From the NCBI GenBank assembly GCA_963210315.1, contig OY723242.1, positions 372,001 to 436,000 of the forward strand: a stretch of DNA of 64,000 nucleotides, written 5' to 3'. Below, one piece after another: positions 50,628 to 61,685 of this stretch (the stretch's first letter is position 1; each line of letters starts with the position of its first letter). The stretch is from Rhynchopus euleeides. Taxonomy: Eukaryota; Euglenozoa; Diplonemea; Diplonemida; Diplonemidae. The notes under the pieces were generated by a model, which was not told the origin of the DNA, did no database searches, and was given only the letters and a program-made list of their open reading frames with translations. The position numbers and the translations under genes are program-made.

Positions 50628-52805
50628 TCATGGAAAGGTGGCAGCAAGGACGTCGCTGTCGCGGCGCAGCGGGGCACACGCGTAGACGTCGGCGCCTGGT
50701 TCGGCACGCACAGCCGCCAGCACCACCTCCTTGTCGCAGCACAGCGCTGTGGGGGCGTACTTCAGGGCACGTCCCTCCTGGCGCACAGCCGCCAGCACCA
50801 CCTCACGCTTGTTCCGCAGTGCGTGGTCGGCGAAGCGCAGCGCACTGCCGCAACTCGTCACGGCTGCGAGGACCACCTCCTCGTCACCACAGAACACAGG
50901 ATCGGCGAACTGCAGAGCACCGCCGTGTGCACGAGCCGCTTGAAGCACAACCGACCTGTCGCTTCGCAGTGAAGGGTCAGCGTACTGCAGCGCCCTCCCG
51001 TCCTGCAACACAGCCGCCAGTTGAAGCTCCTTGTCACGGCACAGTGAAGCACTGGCGTAGTGAAGTGCCCGCCCGCACTTGCGTACGGCTGCAAGCATGA
51101 AGTCTCGGTTGCTGAGGAATGAAGGGTCGGCGAATCGAAGAGCATCCCCGTCAGTGTGAGTGGCTGCGAGCACCACCTCCTCGTCCTGAAGGAATGTCAC
51201 GTCAGCATGTTGCAGTGCAGACTCGAGTGATGTCACAGCTGCAGCAGCAGCAAGGACGACCTCACGATCCTTGCGCAGGTTGTCTGAAACGTACCGCAAC
51301 ACACCACCATCCCTCCGCACGGCTGTGAGGACCACATCTCTGTTGCTGCGGATCGACTCATCACAGTCCTGCAAGGCACGCGGGTCCTGTGCCACCGCAG
51401 CAAGCTGCACCTCCCTGTCGCTACGAACAGAGCGGCCGGCGTACTCCAAGGCACGTCCCTGCAGCTTGACACACTGCAGCACGAAGTCTCTGTTGGTTCG
51501 AAGCGAGGTGTCTGCTTCTTCGAGCACCTGTGGGTCACGCCGCACACCTGCCAGCACCACCTCCTCGTCCTTCTTCAGGTGTGAGGGTGCAAAGCCCAGT
51601 GCAGAGTCCTGACCCCACGGGAATCTGCTGTGCATCGCAGCGAGCACCACCTCCCTGTCGCCCTGCAGAGAAGGGTCGGCGTGTTCGAGTGCCACGGGGT
51701 AGGTCTCGACTGCTGCAAGGATGAGGTCTCGGTCTTGGTGAAGCGGCACATCTGAGCACGGCTCCTCCGCCTTGACGTGCTTCAACGCCTCGCCGTGCCA
51801 CAGGATAGCCTCGCGTTGAAACTCCGTGTCGTGGCGCAGTCTCCGAGATGCATGCTGGAAGTTTGAACCTGACGAACGCACGGCAGTCAGCATCACCTCC
51901 CTGTCGTCACGCAGTGCCTCAGAAATAGACTCAGCATCAAACATCGTGCACAGCCCGAGGGCGCGGAGAACAAGCTCCTTGTCGTTGCGCAGTGCAGCAC
52001 TTGCGCACCACTTGCGCAGTGGAGCACTTGCGAGACCACCATGTACCGCCATGACCACCCACCTGTCGTTGCGAAGGGACTCACAGGCGTACCGGATCGC
52101 ATCAGTGTCGCTTTGGACTGCCGCCATGACGACCTCCCTGTCGGCCTGAAGCGATGCATCGACATGCTTGAACGAGAAAGCACCCAGCCGCTGGACAAGA
52201 GGGAGGACGAAGGGTTTGTTGCTGAGCAGCGCAGGTGGTGCAAAATTGAGAATGTCCAAAGCCGAGTAAGGATGCGCCAGGAAAGACATGTGTACGACAT
52301 CCTCATCCGCACGCAGGTCTTCTGAAGCGTTTTGAAAGGTGTCACACCTTCTGCGGACCGCTGTGATGACGATGTGTTTGTCATTGCGGAATGAGTCATC
52401 GAGGTGCTGCAACGCGGTGCCGTCACACTGCACCACCGCAAGCGCCACATCACGCAGACGCAGTGCCCAGGCAGGTATGGTATTGAGGTCAACACGAGAC
52501 CCATAAGGGTTGTCACGCCTCTGCTGCTGCAACACCTTCACGAAGCGAGCACCATTGAGGGCGACGTCAATGGAGCACCCGTGGGAGACAGGTGCGGCAC
52601 CGGACAGAGGGGTGCTGTCGTCGAGCACCACCCCATCCACCGAGAGCTCCACGTCCTCGGGAAGCGCGTCGGGAGGGGACCCGAGCACCACGTCGAGTGC
52701 GTTTGCCTTGAGATGAACCGGGGTGTCGCCCTCCCCGATGTGCACCGCATGCTGCTCCCCACACAGCCTGTCCTTCAGGAACACCTCCATTCCTTCTCCT
52801 GACAT
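50628..52805 (-). CDS. DUF4116 repeat protein with ubiquitin-like N-terminus, copy G (intact)
   Basis: 725 residues from the conserved ATG at 52805; the 28 codons open upstream are spacer. Two local expansions are visible. At about 52000-52035 a micro-duplication of cacttgcgca-type sequence gives HGGLASAPLRKWCASAALRND where other copies read GGLKHASAALRND. At about 51230-51250 extra Ala codons come from a gca run (VLAAAAAVTSLESAL). The rest follows the F/H subgroup. Ends at LAATFP. Confidence 0.83.
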   Translation of the reverse strand: MSGEGMEVFLKDRLCGEQHAVHIGEGDTPVHLKANALDVVLGSPPDALPEDVELSVDGVVLDDSTPLSGAAPVSHGCSIDVALNGARFVKVLQQQRRDNPYGSRVDLNTIPAWALRLRDVALAVVQCDGTALQHLDDSFRNDKHIVITAVRRRCDTFQNASEDLRADEDVVHMSFLAHPYSALDILNFAPPALLSNKPFVLPLVQRLGAFSFKHVDASLQADREVVMAAVQSDTDAIRYACESLRNDRWVVMAVHGGLASAPLRKWCASAALRNDKELVLRALGLCTMFDAESISEALRDDREVMLTAVRSSGSNFQHASRRLRHDTEFQREAILWHGEALKHVKAEEPCSDVPLHQDRDLILAAVETYPVALEHADPSLQGDREVVLAAMHSRFPWGQDSALGFAPSHLKKDEEVVLAGVRRDPQVLEEADTSLRTNRDFVLQCVKLQGRALEYAGRSVRSDREVQLAAVAQDPRALQDCDESIRSNRDVVLTAVRRDGGVLRYVSDNLRKDREVVLAAAAAVTSLESALQHADVTFLQDEEVVLAATHTDGDALRFADPSFLSNRDFMLAAVRKCGRALHYASASLCRDKELQLAAVLQDGRALQYADPSLRSDRSVVLQAARAHGGALQFADPVFCGDEEVVLAAVTSCGSALRFADHALRNKREVVLAAVRQEGRALKYAPTALCCDKEVVLAAVRAEPGADVYACAPLRRDSDVLAATFP

Positions 52806-55247
52806 GTTTGCTCTTGCCTGTGTGTCTGGTGGTGGTGTGGTGTGTGGCAAGCTCACGGGGCGGTGCAACCGACACCCTGAAACAGACATGACGCAGGCAC
52901 GCGGGCCCTGTCCTGCGCCCGGTACGCCCTTTTTTTTTTTCCATGTCGCTCCCGTTGGTCACTTCGCTGCTTTGAGTCAGCCACGTGGCGGAAGCCGGAC
53001 CGCAGGGAGGGGCGTTGCGCCCGTTGACGCCTCTCACTCCTCATGTGCCTTGAGTAGCTGCCAGGTGGGTCTGCTTTGAGGCGGGGAATCGCGTCAGGCC
53101 AAACAGCCACTGCGAGGACGTCTCCCCTAAAAGAAAAGAAAGAATGTGGGAAGGGGACGGGGGTGGGATGGGTGGGCAGCGCAAGCCGGAAGGAGCGCCT
53201 CCCATGGGGCGGAAGCTCACCCGACAGCATAAAATGCTGCGAAAACAACAAAAAAAGGGAAAATAAACCACGCACACCACAACATCAATAAAACCAAAGC
53301 CGTGCAGAAAGGGCCCCTCCGCATATATGAAACAGGGCACACAGCGGAAAAAGAGTTACCAGAGCTTGCTTTAGTTTCCCCTCGGAGGAGGGTAATCACA
53401 GGGGGCGCCACGTGAAGGCAGCAAGTTGGATTTTATCCCCCCTGGTGGAGATTGAGGGTAGGCCCTTGACTTCGCACTGCTGTGGCAGTCCCCGCATCGG
53501 CACATGCGGTGTGTCTGCAAAAGAGAAGGGCTTCGTGATGGAGAGGGGGAGGGGGGGCAGGGGGCAGGGAGGAGGAAGGAGGCGGGTGGGTGCAGCAGTC
53601 TGCAGGGAGACGGCTGCGTCAATCTCTTGACCCGCTTCCCCATCTCAGATGCGAACGCACAGCTGCCTCCAACCGACAGGAACCAGGTGGTGCTGCGATC
53701 TGTGCCGGCACATCTCTCGACTCTCTACATAAACATCGCGTGGCCCACCCCTGCACACCTGGATGACTCAAGTGCCATCACCGCATCCCCTCCCCTAGTG
53801 ACCCACCGACATCACAGGATCCCACGCACGTAGAGAAGCCACATGGAGCATCCCCCCTACTGACCTCTCGGTGCCTTTGTGTTGCAGGTCTCTCGGTGGC
53901 CTTTACTCGCCTGTAATGCACTCGACAAAAAGGTGGGATAGCGGTCGATAATGTGCAATAATCACATGATGAGATCGCACGCGATCATCACGCGATAATG
54001 TGCGATAGTTACAGGCAGAGACCCCGATCAGAATCTGACCCCCTGACCCCCTCTTAGAAAAGACACCCTCCCGAAAATAATTGGGAAAACCCCTGGGTTC
54101 TTCCCGAGGAAACGCGGGTTTCGCCCTCTGTTGCATTGTTCGGGCTCCGCGCGGTATCGTAGTGGGGTCACTTTGTTGGTGTAGGTGCCACACAACACCC
54201 CTGAAATGCGGAGGTGGTCCATCGAGAATGGGGGCCGGAATCGAGGGGTCGGATATGGGGGTCAGAGGGGGTCGGCCCCCCTCCCGACCCCCCATTTTTC
54301 TCGGGGGTCGGACGACGGGGGGTGGAAGGGGTCAGGGGACTGTCATGGGGGGGAGGTGCCTGGGAGGCCACCATGCCACCACACCCACCCCAGCGGGACC
54401 CTCCCGACCCCCTCCTCGGGGTTTTCAAAAACCTGTTCTTTTGAAATATTTGGAGTTTGTGCGGATCGCAGTGGGGTCATTTTTGACATGGGGTGCCTAT
54501 GAACACCCCTTATTGTGGTCCCCATCCAGGCCGCATTCCTTAGGAAATAGTAAGGCGACCCCCTCCGACCCCCGACCCCCGACCCGCAGGGTCAGCGCGG
54601 CCGAAGCGCGGCCCATCCCAGGCCGACCTTGTGCGGAAGGGTGTAGGTGAAGGTGCGACGAAATGCCAACCGAAGTGCACCCTTTGAAAAGGCACTCGAA
54701 AGGGCTCTGTTGAATTCACGATGTGGATGCGCAGCAGTAGGTAGGTATCCAACGTCGAAGCAGATCGAAGGAAGCGACACTGATACTCCCTCCTCGTGTG
54801 ACATATGATGCGTCGTGCCCACTGTCATCCACAGCGAGGCCAGAAGGAAGCGATGGTATAGAGGGGGGTGGGCGTTCCTGCGGGCAACAATGACAGGTGT
54901 GACAATGTGTGGCACAAATGCAGTAAATGGAGGGCCTCGCTCGGCGTGGGGACGAAGGTCGGGGGAGGGGGGCGGGATGGTGACGGGGGCTCTGCTGGGG
55001 ATCGATAGGAGGGGGGCTCTCGCAGCCGACGGGAACCAGGGCCCACACACCACGACAGCCTGCTTGGACCTGCTGAGGTGTCGGTGCGTCTGTCGAAGCC
55101 CAAAAGCGCTGACCACCACTATAGCTGCGGCGTGTGGCAGGCAGAGCGGCTATCTGGCCTCCATACCCATCGGACAACGAAGCAACGGGGCTGTCGGATG
55201 GCAGTGATTCACCGCTTCACTTCCGCCGTCTCTTGTTCTGATGCAGT
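52806..55247. other. Spacer between copies G and H
   Basis: Holds SINE copy 3 (52932-53461) in the E/G upstream block, then G/C-rich sequence with repeated ggggtcgg and ccgaccccc words (54230-54430), and a block of about 230 bp (54722-54955) repeated from 49036-49290. No supported gene; frames at 53903-54650 are repetitive and lack domains. Confidence 0.55.
52932..53461 (-). mobile_element. SINE-like element, copy 3, 6-bp target duplication with known empty site
   Basis: 530 bp, T-run at 52930-52939, flanked by gccctt at 52926-52931 and 53462-53467. The paralogous spacer upstream of E has the single uninterrupted gccctt (43378-43383). The minus-strand poly(A) and short target duplication indicate RNA-mediated insertion. 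Confidence 0.93.
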
Positions 55248-55556
55248 TCAGGGAACGACGCCGCTGTCGCGGCGCAGCGGGGCACACACGTGGATGAAGG
55301 CGTCTGGGTCGGCACGCACAGCCGCCAGCACCACCTCCTTGTCGCAGCACAGCGCTGTGGGGGCGTACTTCAGGGCACGTCCCTCCTGGCGCACAGCCGC
55401 CAGCACCACCTCACGCTTGTTCCACAGTGTGTGGTCGGCGAAGCGGAGCGCACTGCCGCAACTCGTCACGGCTGCGAGGACCACCTCCTCGTCACCACAG
55501 AACACAGGATCGGCGAACTGCAGAGCAGCGCCGTGTGCACGAGCCGCTTGAAGCAC
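55248..55556 (-). pseudogene. DUF4116 copy H, C-terminal fragment
   Basis: 102 codons covering the last four or so repeats (AHGAALQFADPVFCGDEEVV to RRDSG). A deletion of about 10 bp (gctctagcc region of B) shifts the frame and ends the protein at VVP. Separated from the rest of H by the 832-bp insertion. Confidence 0.8.
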
Positions 55557-55557
55557 A

Positions 55558-56389
55558 TATTGATTTTGTTTAAAGACTGACTCATCCAGAGGATCCAGGG
55601 AGCCCAGCGCAATTGCCAGACCCCCCAGACGGCCAGAAGACGCCGGTCTTCGCCGGGGCGGACCCAGCTAAAAGCTAACAGCAAGAACAGCAATAAAAAG
55701 GGAGAGCGTGCTCCTATCTCTGTGGGCTGGCGGGAAAAGGCTAAAAGGTAGAAAGGAAGGAAGCAATGTGCAACAAAATACGATTAATGCACTCGTTTGT
55801 TAACACCGCGCCGGTCGCATAATGCTGCGGTCGGATGAACGATTGACTGATCAACTCCAACCCAGTGGGCGTAAAAAGGAGAAGACGGGAACAACGGCTG
55901 GTCTAAACAGGACGAACGGACACTCACCACCACAGGGTATTCCAGAGGCGTTCCTGGTCGCGGCTCGACTGGTCGAACAACAGGTGACGGGCAAAAGATC
56001 GTGGTGAAAAAGAACTAAAAGTAGGAAGGCGAAGGAAGGCAAAGCCGGGGGATCCACGTGTGCGTTGAACTTGTCCCACGTGCGCGTGTGCGGTAAACTT
56101 GTCCCACGCGCCCCGGTGAAAAACACGTAACACGGTTGCCGCCCACAGTTTCTTCTGGCCACGCGGCGCGCTTCATGAGCGCCGCGTGCAGCCTGACTGG
56201 TCTTAGCGGCCTAAGCGAAACACCGGGTCTCCAGAGGGATACATCCAGCCTACACGCAATGCGCTACCTTAAGCCAAAGCGTGCAGCGTAGCTTACCTCA
56301 ACGGTCTGTTCGCAAAGGCCCCCAGGGTTCACCACGTGGAGGTGCCAGCCGTAGTCGCCAGGTCCGCTCCCCTGACAACCCATCACCCC
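55558..56389 (-). mobile_element. 832-bp insertion in gene H, 18-bp target duplication
   Basis: Flanked by cgagccgcttgaagcaca at 55540-55557 and 56390-56407, a sequence present once in every other copy. Near the right end it has caccacgtggaggtgcc, shared with the element at 2047-2572, so both may start with the same promoter-like head on the minus strand. The motif cgtgggacaagtt recurs in opposite orientation at 56068 and 56095. No coding capacity is seen. Confidence 0.9.
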
Positions 56390-56877
56390 CGAGCCGCTTG
56401 AAGCACAACCGACCTGTCGCTTCGCAGTGAAGGGTCAGCGTACTGCAGCGCCCTCCCGTCCTGCAACACGGCCGTCAGTTGAAGCTCCTTGTCACGGCAC
56501 AGTGAAGCACTGGCGTAGCGAAGAGCGCACCCGCACTTTCGTACGGCTGCAAGCATGAAGTCTCGGTTGCTGAGGAAGGAAGGGTCGGCGTAGTAAAGAG
56601 CATGCCCTTCAGTGTGTGTGGCTGCGAGCACCACCTCCTCGTCCTGAAGGAATCTCATATCAGCATATTGGAGCACATACTGTGAGGACTTCACAGCAGC
56701 AAGGACGACCTCACGATCATTGCGCAGGTTGGATGAGCTAAAACTCAAGGCACAACCATCCTTCCGCACGGCTGTGAGGACCACATCTCTGTTGCTGCGG
56801 ATCGACTCATCACAGTCCTGCAAGGCACGCGGGTCCTGTGCCACCGCAGCAAGCTGCACCTCCCTGTCGCTGGACAC
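56383..56877 (-). pseudogene. DUF4116 copy H, middle fragment
   Basis: 164 codons from SSDREVQLAAV to SVVLQAARG, lying between the two insertions. It keeps DGCALSFSSSNLRND, the empty counterpart of the D insertion site. Intact frame within the fragment. Confidence 0.8.
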
Positions 56878-56878
56878 A

Positions 56879-57403
56879 TTAGTTGGGTTTGAACCGAACG
56901 AGGTCCGACCCCGGCCCGTCGGCCACAGGTCCGAGCTAGCCTGTCGAGCAGGCTATCCAGCGTCCGTCCGGCATGCGTGTGTGGGGGTGGGGAAGGGAAA
57001 AGACACACGGGACACACACCGGTGTTAGATTTAAAAATGGAAGCTAGAAGGGCACACACCACAGGACGGCAGGGGGCTGATGGCAGCCCCCTACCCGCCC
57101 CCTCAGACGGAGTGAAGAAGTGTAGCTAAGCTACTAGCAAACGAATGCCCGAAGGCCTCTCAAGCAGTGTGACTGGCAATTGCCTCGTAACCTGCGAGCC
57201 GACGAGCGCCAGCTGTTGCGTGCACCACGGTAAAAGGGAAATCACAAACACCACAACATCAATAACGCTCAAAGCTGCGAGAAAGGGCCCCCCGCTGTAT
57301 TGAAATAGGGCACGCAGCGGAAAAATGAACGGATCTTCGCCGGTCTCTACCCTCACCGTTACCGGGGTTCGCCACGTGGAGGCGCCCGTTCAAAAGGTTC
57401 ACC
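56879..57403 (-). mobile_element. Copy of the 526-bp element in gene H (same site as in A)
   Basis: 525 bp, differing from 2047-2572 at only a few positions (for example one g fewer in cacgg-taaaag). Target duplications at 56859-56878 and 57404-57423 differ by one base (ctgg/ctag). The same site as in A shows that the filled gene was duplicated after insertion. Confidence 0.88.
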
Positions 57404-58778
57404 CCTCCCTGTCGCTAGACACAGAGGGGGCGGCGTACTCCAAGGCACATCCCTGCAGCTTGACACACTGCAGCACGAAGTCTCTGTTGGTGCGCAGCGA
57501 GGTGTCTGCTTCTCTGAGTACCTCTGGGTCACGCCGCACACCTGCCAGCACCACCTCCTCGTCCTTCTTCAGGTGTGAGGGTGCAAAGCCCAGTGCAGAG
57601 CCCTGATCCCACGGGAATCTGCTGTGCATCGCAGCGAGCACCACCTCCCTGTCGCCCTGCAGAGAAGGGTCGGCGTGTTCGAGTGCCACGGGGTAGGTCT
57701 CGACTGCTGCAAGGATGAGGTCTCGGTCTTGGTGAAGCGGCACATCTGAGCACGGCTCCTCCGCCTTGACGTGCTTCAACGCCTCGCCGTGCCACAGGAT
57801 AGCCTCGCGTTGAAACTCCGTGTCGTGGCGCAGTCTCCGAGATGCATGCTGGAAGTTGGAACCTGACGAACGCACGGCAGTCAGCATCACCTCCCTGTCG
57901 TCACGCAGTGCGTCAGAAATAGACTCAGCATCAAACATCCTACTCAGTCCGAGGGCACGGAGAACAAGCTCCTTGTCGTTGCGCAGTGCAGCACTTGCGT
58001 GCTTGAGACCACCACTTGCCGCCATCACCACCTGCCTGTCGTTGCGGAGGGACTCACAGGCGTACCGGAGTGCGGAAGCGTCGATTGGGGCAGCCGCCAT
58101 GACGACCTCCCTGTCGGCCTGAAGCGATGCATCGACATGCTTGAACGAGAAAGCACCCAGCCGCTGGACAAGAGTGAGGACGAAGGGTTTGTTGCTGAGC
58201 AGCGCAGGTGGTGCAAAATTGAGAGTGGCCAGAACCGAACAAGCATCCGCCAGGAAAGACCTCAGCACGACATCCTCATCCGCACGCAGGTCTTCTGAAG
58301 CGTTTTGAAAGGTGTCACACCTTCTGCGGACCGCTGTGATGACGATGTGTTTGTCATTGCGGAATGAGTCATCGAGGTGATGCAACGCACTGCCGTCACA
58401 CTGCACCACCGCAAGCGCCACATCACGCAGACGCAGTGCCCAGGCAGGTATGGTGCTCATGTCAACGTCAGATCCAAACGGATTGTCACGCCTTTGCTGC
58501 TGCAACATCTCAACGAAGCGAGCACCATTGAGAGCGACGTCGATGGAGCACCCGTGGGAGACAGATGCGACACCGGACAGAGGGGCGCTGTCGTCGAGCA
58601 CCACCCCATCCACCGAGAGCTCCACGTCCTCGGGAAGCGCGTCGGGAGGGGACCCGATCACCACGTCGAGTGCGTTTGCCTTGAGATGAACCGGGGTGTC
58701 ACCCTCCCCGATGTGCACCGCATGCTGCTCCCCACACAGCCTGTCCTTCAGGAACACCTCCATTCCTTCTCCTGACAT
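57404..58778 (-). pseudogene. DUF4116 copy H, N-terminal part
   Basis: About 458 codons from MSGEGMEVFLKDRLCG at 58778 to SVSSDRE. The Ubl region has small changes (VVIGSPP, DDSAPLSGVASVSHG). The repeats follow the F/G subgroup (LGLSRMFDAESISDALRDDRE). With two insertions and a frameshifted end, H is probably a pseudogene unless both insertions are spliced. Confidence 0.78.
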
Positions 58779-59626
58779 CCCTTCGTCTTGCCTGTGTGTC
58801 TGGTGGTGGTGGTGGTGCGGTGTGTGGCGAACTCACGGGGCGGTGCAACTGACAACCTGACAAAGACATACCCGAGACGTACCCGCCATTCGGGCAGGAG
58901 CGGGTGGGTGGTGGGGCTAGTCTCGTCGCAGTGAGGGGGGAATGACAGACGGCAGTGACCTTCGCCACTGTGACAACAACGTTGCGGTCGTATTTCGACG
59001 CACTGTCATCCTCGTCGTCGGAGTTAACCGCCAACTTTGTTGACAGTTTGACCGCAGCGAGCACCCTTAACTAGGGAGGGAGATGTATCATATATGATGT
59101 GAGTATCCGAGGATGCAGAGTGCTGTGCTGCCGGGCACTCGTGTTGAAGCGGTGAAGGGAACAAGTCGGGACAGCTATGGACGCTCCCGCCACCCGAGGC
59201 CCCAAGTGAAGGCGCTGCACAGGAAGACTTCCAATGTCTTACGTAGGCCAACCGATTTGCAGGCGGTGTTCGCCATAGGCCGAGTGAACTGCCGCTGGAC
59301 CGGTGTAGCCTGGTGTAAATTTTTTTAGCCCCGAACCCACAGATGAGCTGCAGGAAGACAGACAGAAAAAAAGGATTGCCGGGCGGGTTTCTTTTGTTTT
59401 GTTTGTGCAACCTTCTGGTCACCTGCACGTTGGGGCGTGGAGTGTAGGTGAACAAAACATTGCTCCCACTGCAACCTTTTTAGTTCTGAACGCCTTCCGT
59501 GAGCACGGTGCGTTTGCCACAAGAAAAAAAGACAGCTTTGTAATTGCAACGAATCAACAGAACCACAGCAAGGCATATGCCACGAAAGAAACGCGGAAGA
59601 AGTGACAACCGGCAAGGATAGAAAGC

Positions 59627-59725
59627 GGAGGCCTTCGCTACCAGTCACAGCTCGTCAGTCAGTGAGGGGAAGTGGGCTGTAGCTCACCTTTGCTCACTCA
59701 GTCAGATCTGATAGCGAAGGCCCCC
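59627..59725. repeat. Palindromic MITE family 1, copy 2
   Basis: ggaggccttcgcta at one end and tagcgaaggccccc at the other, with gtcagtcagtgaggggaag and gctcactcagtca inside. Nearly identical to 61552-61650. Confidence 0.85.
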
Positions 59726-59727
59726 TG

Positions 59728-59822
59728 CGGAGGCCTTCGTTCTGTGTCAAACTGTGTCGCTTTGCCTCCCTTCTTGTGAGGGTGGCTCACTTTTTCTGCA
59801 CTTCTGAAAGAAGGCCCCCGCA
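59728..59822. repeat. Short MITE family 2, copy 2 (reverse)
   Basis: ggaggccttcgttctgtgtc ... ctcactttttctgcacttct ... aaggcccccg. It directly abuts family 1 copy 2. Confidence 0.7.
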
Positions 59823-59843
59823 GAGTACATACACGTCCTCACT

Positions 59844-59935
59844 GGGGGTCTTCGCTCAAGAGTGCAGAGAACTGAGCCCCCTCACAGAATAGCAGACAAA
59901 CTGACACAGTCTGGCACAGGGCGAAGGCACCCACT
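59844..59935. repeat. Short MITE family 2, copy 3
   Basis: ggggtcttcgctcaagagtg-cagagaactgag ... aactgacacagtctggcaca-gggcgaaggc. Same layout as 48513-48605. Confidence 0.7.
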
Positions 59936-61143
59936 GTAGAACCATAGAAAAGTTGGATAATTCGCATGGGGGTGTCCTTTCGCCCTGTGTCACAGTGTGT
60001 CACAGAGCGAGATTGGCAATGTTGGATTAGCGGGCCTGCATCGTACAGAAGTCCACAAAAGACTGCTGCATGAGAACTGATATACGGACAGGAGAGTGCC
60101 ACACACACGTGACAGGGTGGGACGACTTGAAAGAAGGTCCCGTAAACACTACGGGCCCCAGCCGGAATAGGGGGGGGCTACAAATGGGTGAGTTCGGCGG
60201 GGGCGGGGGTGTGTTACCCTCGCTTTGCAGGGTTGGTGCCCCCCGGAAAAGCTGGGGTCGCAAGCAAACAACGAGCGAGGGGGTATCGATCCCGGAAAGA
60301 GTACACCAGGTGGCCTCCTGGGCCACCTGGTGCCCTCCAAGTGCTGTCAGAGTCGAAAAGGGGGGTGCCAAAAGTCCATCCGGACCGGAATCACCCCGCG
60401 ACGACAGCAGCGGAAGAGGTCACATTGGTCTCCACCGTGTCACCCCCGTGTTTTAGCCCCCCCCCTGGCCGAAATTGGCCTCCAGGGGAGGGCCTCTATA
60501 CGGGGGGTCCCAGGTAGGGTTTTTATAGGGGGGGGGGATTTTTTCTCCTTGGGCTTTTTAGGCGGGATTTTTTCCCCACAGGATTTTCTGGGTGAAGTTT
60601 TTCGGGGGCAGGTGGTATTCTAGTGGATGAGGATGAATTCTCCGGACACCCGCCCCTTTTTCGGGTTTTCCAGCCAAAACCCGGCGTTGTTCCCCAATCA
60701 AGAGCCAGGCGTTCACTACCGTGGCCTCCGGCGGCTGGGGGGCTCCGCCCCCCAGGCTGGAGCGTGTGCCTGTCTTGTAGCCAGGTACTTTGGGTTCACA
60801 TCAGCGAATGGGACCCAGACCACTCTCAATAGCCTCAGGAGGACGCAGCCAACTCACACAGAATCTGTACGCCCGCAACTCCCACGCGCTCCCACTACGG
60901 CGCAAGGAACAGATGATCACTACCGTAGCCTCCGGCGGCTTGGGGGCTCCGCCCCCCAGACCCCCCCTGTATGTCGAGCAACCAAATCCTTGAGCTTGTG
61001 CCACTGGGCATAGGAAGGGGTCGTTGCAATAACGCCCCGAAAACCCATTGTTGGCACCCCTTGCCTGGCATGTTGCTGTTGTGTTGCCACTATCTCTCAT
61101 CACACAGGGCGTCCAATACCCACACACCACACTGATAGGTGAA

Positions 61144-61228
61144 AGTCACAGCTCGTCAGTCAGTGAGGGGAAATGGGCCGTGGCTCATGTCTTCTCACAC
61201 TCAGTCACACCCGGTAGGCATGGTCCCC
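61144..61228. repeat. Palindromic MITE family 1, copy 3 (degraded)
   Basis: Keeps gtcacagctcgtcagtcagt-gagggg and cactcagtcacacccggta, but the outer arms have decayed. Confidence 0.65.
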
Positions 61229-61551
61229 ACTGTCATGTTATTGGTATATCTTGTGTCCAGAATACGCACATGCTGATTTGCTTGTCGGGGAGGGGGCCTG
61301 ACAGGCGATACCTCCCTCTCAGGGTCACTATGCATCAGGAAATGGAGAGAAGAACCAGCGGGTATTCGTCGATCGCGAGAACACCCCACACGCCTGCTGC
61401 GGGTGTGGTGTGTCCTGCATAATCTGCATAGCAAAGCTTCCTGCGTTGTTGGCACATTTCCAATTAAAAAATGCACCAATTCGGAACGCCCAGCGAGGAC
61501 CCGTCAAAAGCTGGCCGTGTCAGGATAAGCTCGTTGTCAATAGGTTTCTGC

Positions 61552-61650
61552 GGAGGCCTTCGCTACCAGTCACAGCTCGTCAGTCAGTGAGGGGTGGTGG
61601 GCTGTAGCTCACCTTTGCTCACTCAGTCACATCTGGTAGCGAAGGCCCCC
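61552..61650. repeat. Palindromic MITE family 1, copy 4
   Basis: ggaggccttcgctaccagtc ... ggtagcgaaggccccc. Almost the same as 59627-59725 over its full length. Confidence 0.85.
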
Positions 61651-61685
61651 TGTGTTCACATATCCATTACAGCCACCGCACCCCA

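Larger units (their letters stand above)
58779..61685. other. Repeat-rich intergenic region
   Basis: No supported gene. Contains MITE family 1 copies (59627-59725, 61144-61228, 61552-61650), family 2 copies (59728-59822, 59844-59935), two copies of the ggggctccgcccccc hairpin phrase (60718-60765, 60920-60965), an interspersed repeat (61348-61392) and a sequence at 59420-59520 related to 18948-18990. Confidence 0.6.
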
